Assembly: GCF_000147815.2 (NCBI RefSeq)
Contig: NC_015957.1
Location: 3,534,001-3,598,000, forward strand
Direction of reading: 5' to 3'
Length of the DNA stretch: 64,000 nucleotides
From: Streptomyces violaceusniger Tu 4113
GTDB lineage: Bacteria > Actinomycetota > Actinomycetes > Streptomycetales > Streptomycetaceae
Shown here: positions 61,980 through 64,000 of the stretch, piece after piece
Layout: the number at the start of each line of letters is the position of its first letter
Numbering within the stretch: position 1 is the first letter of the stretch
Notes under the pieces: generated by a model
What the model saw: only the letters and a program-made list of their open reading frames with translations
The model's database searches: none
Told to the model about the DNA's origin: nothing
Program-made: the position numbers and the translations under genes

Positions 61980-63995
61980 ATGCCCGGCTATCCCCGTCTG
62001 ACAGAGCTGTTCCCGTCCTCGCTGGTCGCCGCCCGTATGCCGCGGATCGGCGAGTGGAGTCCCGTACCGCTTGCGGCGGACCGGGGCGCGTGGGAGGGCA
62101 TCGGCAACGACACCCGTGACCGCGTGCTGCAGGCGGCCGCCTCGACGCTCGAAGAGCCGTGGCCGTCCCTGCCCGCCTCGCTGTTCGCCCGCTTCGCGCG
62201 CGACGGCGACCGCTGGGATCACCAGGCGCCGGCCGCCGCGCGGCGAGAACGGCTCGGGTGGGCGGTGCTGGCCGCCGCCATAAGTCCCTCATCCGCGGAA
62301 TTCCTGGACGAAGTGATGGACGGCGTCTGGGCGCTGTGCGAGGAGACCAGTTGGGTGCTCCCGGCGCACGACTTCCGGGTCCTCGGCTCCCACGGCCGCG
62401 AACGCGGCCTGTTGCCGGACCCGGAGTGCCCCACCCTGGACCTCGGCGCCTCGATGACGGCCGTGCTCCTGGCGCTCACCGACGCGATCGTCGGCGAGGA
62501 GCTGGACCGGATCGACCCGCTGGTGCGCCGACGGCTGCGCCGGGAGGTCTCCACCCGGGTGCTGCAGCCGTATCTGCAACGCGACGACTGGGGCTGGTAT
62601 GACGGTTCGACCGCCAAGCTGAACAACTGGAATCCCTGGATCCACTCCGAGCTGCTGCTGGCCACCGCGCTGACAGAGGAGTCCGACGAGGTCCGTGGCA
62701 CATTGGTCTCCCGCATCGTCCAGGGCCTGGAGAACTACCTGGCGGCGCACCCGGAAGACGGCGGCTGCGACGAAGGGCCGCACTACTGGTGGCGCGCCGG
62801 GGCCAGCCTCTTCGAGTGCCTGGAGACCCTCACCTCGCTGCTCGGCACCGACGCGGGGGTCTTCGACCATCCGCTGATACGCGCCATCGCGCGCTATCCC
62901 CTGGCCACCTGGATCGGCGACGGCTGGGCGGTCAACTTCGCGGACGGGCCGGCGCGTCCGCGCGAGATGGGGCCGGCGGTGCTGCACCGGTACGGCCGCC
63001 GCACCGATCAGCCGGAGGTGTCCGCACACGCCCGGGCGCTGCGCGGCGGCGCCGATGCCGCGACCCCGGAGACCGGCGGGCCGTTCGACCTGCGCCGAAT
63101 CTCGGATGCCCTCTTCGACGCCGACTGGCAGGCGGCCGGGCCCGCCCCCTTCCCACTGCCCGTACGAAGCTGGCTGCCCGACACCCAGGTCCTGGTCACC
63201 CGCGCCGCGGCGGGCACGGAGCGCGGGCTGCTGCTCGCGGCGAAGGGCGGCCACAACGACGAGAGCCACAACCACAACGATGTCGGCACCTTCATCGTGG
63301 CCCTCGACGCCCGGCCGCTGCTGATCGACGCCGGGGTCGGCACGTACCGCAAGGAGACGTTCAGCCCGGAGCGTTACGGAATCTGGTCGATGACCAGCGA
63401 GTATCACAACGTGCCGATGGTCAACGGCCTCGGCCAGCCGCCGGGGCCGGGCTTCCGGGCGGCCGCGGTCGCCCACTGCTGCGACGGCACCACTGACGAG
63501 CTGAGGTGTGACCTGGCCGCGGCCTATCCGCCTGAAGCAGGGCTGACTCGCTGGCAGCGTACGTTCCGGCTCGTACGCGACGCGGACGACGACGAGCGCA
63601 TAGAGATCGGCGACGCCTGGGGCTGCTCCGCCCCGCCGGGCTCACTGGCGCTGCACCTCCTGGCCGGCGGGGATGTGGCCCTCGCGGACGGGGGCGGCCG
63701 GGCCGTCGTCAGCCCGTCGGCCGGGCGTGGGCTGATCCTGGGCTGGAACGCCGGGGCGTTCACCGCCTCAGTGGAGACGATCCCGCTCACCGACCCGGCC
63801 TTTACCCGCGTGTGGGGCTCGGCGATCCACCGGCTCGTCCTCACCGCCCGCCGGCCCGCGACCGAGGGTGAGCACACGCTGACGGTGCGGCCGGATTCCC
63901 GTCCTCCACGCCCACGCGGCGATCTCGACCCTGCGGCGGAGGGTGAGCTTGCGTTGGACGTTTCCTCCAGCGCCTCGTCAACCAGATCGCTGTAG
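61980..63995 (+). CDS. Heparinase II/III-like protein
   Basis: A 671-residue protein: an N-terminal (alpha/alpha) toroid to ~330 (AKLNNWNPWIHSELLLATAL; GPHYWWRAGASLFECLETLT) and a C-terminal beta-sandwich with the heparinase signature GGHNDESHNHNDVGTFIVAL holding the active-site and metal-binding His. No signal peptide is visible, so it may act on imported glycans. CTGGAG precedes ATG 61980 by ~8-10 nt. The last ~25 residues appear extra and may not be native. A decayed copy lies at 40.3 kb. Confidence 0.87.
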   Translation: MPGYPRLTELFPSSLVAARMPRIGEWSPVPLAADRGAWEGIGNDTRDRVLQAAASTLEEPWPSLPASLFARFARDGDRWDHQAPAAARRERLGWAVLAAAISPSSAEFLDEVMDGVWALCEETSWVLPAHDFRVLGSHGRERGLLPDPECPTLDLGASMTAVLLALTDAIVGEELDRIDPLVRRRLRREVSTRVLQPYLQRDDWGWYDGSTAKLNNWNPWIHSELLLATALTEESDEVRGTLVSRIVQGLENYLAAHPEDGGCDEGPHYWWRAGASLFECLETLTSLLGTDAGVFDHPLIRAIARYPLATWIGDGWAVNFADGPARPREMGPAVLHRYGRRTDQPEVSAHARALRGGADAATPETGGPFDLRRISDALFDADWQAAGPAPFPLPVRSWLPDTQVLVTRAAAGTERGLLLAAKGGHNDESHNHNDVGTFIVALDARPLLIDAGVGTYRKETFSPERYGIWSMTSEYHNVPMVNGLGQPPGPGFRAAAVAHCCDGTTDELRCDLAAAYPPEAGLTRWQRTFRLVRDADDDERIEIGDAWGCSAPPGSLALHLLAGGDVALADGGGRAVVSPSAGRGLILGWNAGAFTASVETIPLTDPAFTRVWGSAIHRLVLTARRPATEGEHTLTVRPDSRPPRPRGDLDPAAEGELALDVSSSASSTRSL

Positions 63996-64000
63996 GCCAG

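Overview
The window is high-GC DNA with GTG/TTG starts, many ATGA/GTGA start-stop overlaps, leaderless promoters, a RheA-type hsp18 operator, Zur-box-like palindromes and paralogous zinc-free ribosomal proteins. All of this points to a Streptomyces chromosome, probably an accessory arm. Truncated genes are frequent and mark old deletions and insertions.

Layout. (1) 0-9 kb: a TerB-HTH fusion, a MerR-methyltransferase fusion with a tipA-like promoter, RidA and HD-domain genes divergent from a GlxA-type regulator, an Lrp regulator divergent from valine dehydrogenase, and rheA divergent from hsp18. (2) 9-13.1 kb: a tightly coupled operon of three PLP enzymes (Y4yA-type decarboxylase, cysteine synthase-rhodanese fusion, class V aminotransferase/desulfurase-like) of unknown product. 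(3) 13-24 kb: a zinc-starvation island with four Zur-box-like sites, six zinc-free ribosomal protein paralogues (L32, S14, L28, L33, L31, S18), one intact COG0523 GTPase, two COG0523 paralogues without a Walker A motif, a truncated ZnuB, a CzrA-type ArsR sensor, a [2Fe-2S] ferredoxin, a permease pair with a His-rich loop, and a His-rich repeat protein. (4) 24-33 kb: an integrase fragment, a GT39-like membrane protein divergent from a two-component system, a four-helix membrane protein, and a COG4705 membrane protein beside a truncated paralogue. (5) 33-37 kb: LysR and two SDR genes followed by TetR and HxlR fragments. (6) 37-64 kb: a carbohydrate region with two SGNH esterases around a GH71/99-like enzyme, a beta-helix glycosidase, and a long co-directional run on the + strand: ThuA, Gfo/Idh/MocA, GH38, 2-hydroxyacid dehydrogenase, two ABC permeases, a solute-binding lipoprotein, DUF2264, a second GH38, ROK, and a heparinase-like protein.

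How parts may work together. In the zinc island, falling Zur-Zn occupancy would release zinc-free ribosomal proteins and metallochaperone-like proteins. The PLP operon ends 38 bp before a Zur-box-controlled methyltransferase, which makes a zinc-responsive small molecule a testable idea. In the carbohydrate region, an imported alpha-mannoside-like oligosaccharide would be cut by the two GH38 enzymes and the released sugars oxidised or isomerised by the ThuA/MocA/hydroxyacid dehydrogenase proteins, under ROK control.

The most unusual items are a ROK repressor fused to an IS630-type DNA-binding region, a duplicated ROK-heparinase module in which each copy has lost a different gene, and a MITE-like element lying between the apparent ribosome-binding site and the ATG of the first alpha-mannosidase.
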